Assembly (NCBI GenBank): GCA_023269645.1
Contig: JAHFPR010000107.1
Location: 1 to 7,053, forward strand
Source of the DNA: Alphaproteobacteria bacterium
Lineage (GTDB): Bacteria; Pseudomonadota; Alphaproteobacteria; Rickettsiales; UBA8987
Direction of reading: 5' to 3'
Length of the DNA: 7,053 bases
A program made the position numbers and the translations under genes. Below the pieces are notes generated by a model. It was not told the DNA's origin, searched no databases, and worked only from the letters and a program-made list of their open reading frames with translations. Shown piece by piece: positions 6,121 to 7,053 of this stretch. The stretch's first letter is position 1; every line of letters begins with the position of its first letter.

Positions 6121-6934
6121 ACACCGCCTTCTTGGTTGGAACAGCGGGGGCATCCGCCCCCCGCCCGTAGAGAATCTCCCGCGCCAGGTGCAGATACGCC
6201 TGCGAACCGGGGCAGCGGAAATCGTAAATAATGGCGGGCTTGCCGTGCGAAGGTGCTTCGGAAAGCCTGATATTTCTGGGGATTACGGTGGAAAAAATCT
6301 TATCGCCCATGTAGCTCCGCACATCCTGCTCCACATCCAGTGTCAGGCGGCTGCGGCGGTCGTACATGGTGAGGAGGATGCCCTTGATCTCCAGTTGCGG
6401 ATTCATGCTGCGCTTGACGAGATCAATCGTGTGCAGCAGGTGCGCCAGCCCCTCCAGCGCGTAGAACTCGCATTGCAGCGGGATGAGCACGGCGGTGGCC
6501 GCCGCCAGCGCGTTGATGGTGGCAAGCCCCAGGCTCGGCGGGCAATCAATCAGGATGTAATCGTAATGCTGCGCGCAGCTATCGAGTTGCTTGCGCAGGC
6601 GATATTCCCGCCCCTCCGCTGTGGCAAGCTCCACGTCAATCGCGGAGAGATCCACCACGGAAGGCAGCAGGGAAAGGCCGGGAATTTTCGTGGATTTCTC
6701 GACGGTTGCAAGCGGTTCCTCATTCACCAGCATATCGTAGGTGTTGGGCGCGCGCTGGGCATATTCCACGCCCAGGCCGGTGCTGGCATTGCCCTGCGGA
6801 TCAAGATCAATCAGCAGCACTTTTTTGCCCACCGCCGCGAAGCCTGTGGCCAGATTGACGGCGGTGGTGGTTTTGCCCACGCCGCCTTTCTGGTTCGCTA
6901 TTGCGAGGATTTCACCATGATCGCCGATGCTCAT
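6113..6934 (-). CDS. parA: Chromosome partitioning ATPase ParA
   Basis: ParA is a Walker-type ATPase that binds the nucleoid as an ATP dimer and is released by ParB, which pulls duplicated origins apart. The 273-residue protein shows the deviant Walker A KGGVGKTT (16-23) with signature lysine K16 and catalytic-site K21. It also shows the A' motif DLDPQGN (43-49) and Walker B ILIDCPPSLG (127-136, D130). It lacks an N-terminal DNA-binding domain, as is usual for chromosomal Soj/ParA proteins. I chose the ATG at 6934 because homologues begin about ten residues before the P-loop. This start lies 19 bases after the rsmG stop. The longer reading from 6997 would overlap rsmG by 44 bases and add unlikely residues. 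The ribosome site is G-rich but not typical. Confidence 0.97.
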   Translation of the reverse strand: MSIGDHGEILAIANQKGGVGKTTTAVNLATGFAAVGKKVLLIDLDPQGNASTGLGVEYAQRAPNTYDMLVNEEPLATVEKSTKIPGLSLLPSVVDLSAIDVELATAEGREYRLRKQLDSCAQHYDYILIDCPPSLGLATINALAAATAVLIPLQCEFYALEGLAHLLHTIDLVKRSMNPQLEIKGILLTMYDRRSRLTLDVEQDVRSYMGDKIFSTVIPRNIRLSEAPSHGKPAIIYDFRCPGSQAYLHLAREILYGRGADAPAVPTKKAVYG

Positions 6935-6953
6935 TGCCCGCCCTGCCCCATAG

Positions 6954-7053
6954 TCATGATTTTTTGCGAATAGTCTGAAGCGCAAGGATAACTCCATCGC
7001 CCGGAAGCCTGCTTGGGCTGAGTTCCACGGTGAAATTCCAGTGCCTGCGCGCC
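6954..7053 (-). CDS. rsmG: 16S rRNA methyltransferase RsmG, C-terminal end (partial)
   Basis: The last 32 codons of a - strand gene run from the window edge to a TGA at 6954-6956. The translation contains RRHWNFTVELSPSRLPG and then GVILALQTIRKK. This fits the C-terminal strand pattern of RsmG (GidB), where an aromatic-rich segment is followed by a Pro-Ser turn and a G-V-I-L-x-L strand. RsmG methylates the N7 of a guanosine in the 530 loop of 16S rRNA. Its usual position directly upstream of parA-parB in bacteria strongly supports the call. Catalytic residues lie outside the window. The stop is 19 bases before the parA start, so the three genes probably share a transcript. Confidence 0.85.
   Translation of the reverse strand, partial: ARRHWNFTVELSPSRLPGDGVILALQTIRKKS

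Noticed and set aside
6121..6153. Extended parB N-terminus from an ATG at 6153.
   Set aside because: The extra 11 residues do not resemble ParB, whereas the ATG at 6120 has a good ribosome site at 6 bases and the expected N-terminal motif.
5137..6231. Long + strand open frame (364 codons) opposite parB and the end of parA.
   Set aside because: It is antisense to a clearly recognised parB, has a composition typical of a GC-rich shadow frame and shows no family motif.
6080..6973. Long + strand open frame (297 codons) opposite parA.
   Set aside because: It is a shadow of parA, whose Walker motifs are unmistakable on the other strand.
6935..6997. Extended parA N-terminus from an ATG at 6997.
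   Set aside because: It would overlap the rsmG coding end by 44 bases and add residues not typical of chromosomal ParA.

Overview
The window is a chromosomal housekeeping segment of an alphaproteobacterium with fairly high GC content (judged by eye). The evidence is the gene content and order. A DUF3576 lipoprotein gene, leuS, lptE and holA run on the + strand. They meet, tail to tail, an rsmG-parA-parB operon on the - strand. I recall this arrangement from many alphaproteobacterial chromosomes. The base composition argues against an AT-rich Rickettsia; I cannot name a genus.

Layout. Positions 1-224 have no gene. They hold a run of stem-loops, including a clear rho-independent terminator (80-122) for something upstream of the window, and then the leader of the first operon. 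Positions 225-5055 form one tightly packed + strand operon. The DUF3576 lipoprotein gene overlaps leuS by 8 bases and leuS overlaps lptE by 17 bases. An 8-base gap then separates lptE from holA. Positions 5056-5229 lie between the convergent operons and are almost filled by a palindrome-rich repeat. Positions 5230-7053 hold parB, parA and the 3' end of rsmG on the - strand, with an 8-base parA/parB overlap and a 19-base rsmG/parA gap.

Functions. LeuS charges leucine tRNA, LptE helps place LPS in the outer membrane, and HolA is the delta subunit of the DNA polymerase III clamp loader. ParA and ParB segregate chromosome origins and RsmG methylates 16S rRNA. No parS site is visible.

The notable feature is in leuS. 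Two unrelated palindromic repeats sit inside this essential gene and are read through in frame. One (1477-1550) is built from 7-base units and adds about 25 residues at the entrance of the editing domain. The other (2840-2910) has GTCATCCTGAG arms and adds about 24 residues in the anticodon-binding region. Both fall where LeuRS has a surface loop, and all catalytic motifs remain intact. This resembles the Rickettsia palindromic elements, which insert in frame into protein genes, but with different sequences and in a GC-rich genome. With the third palindrome between holA and parB, the window suggests a genome colonised by several families of small palindromic repeats.
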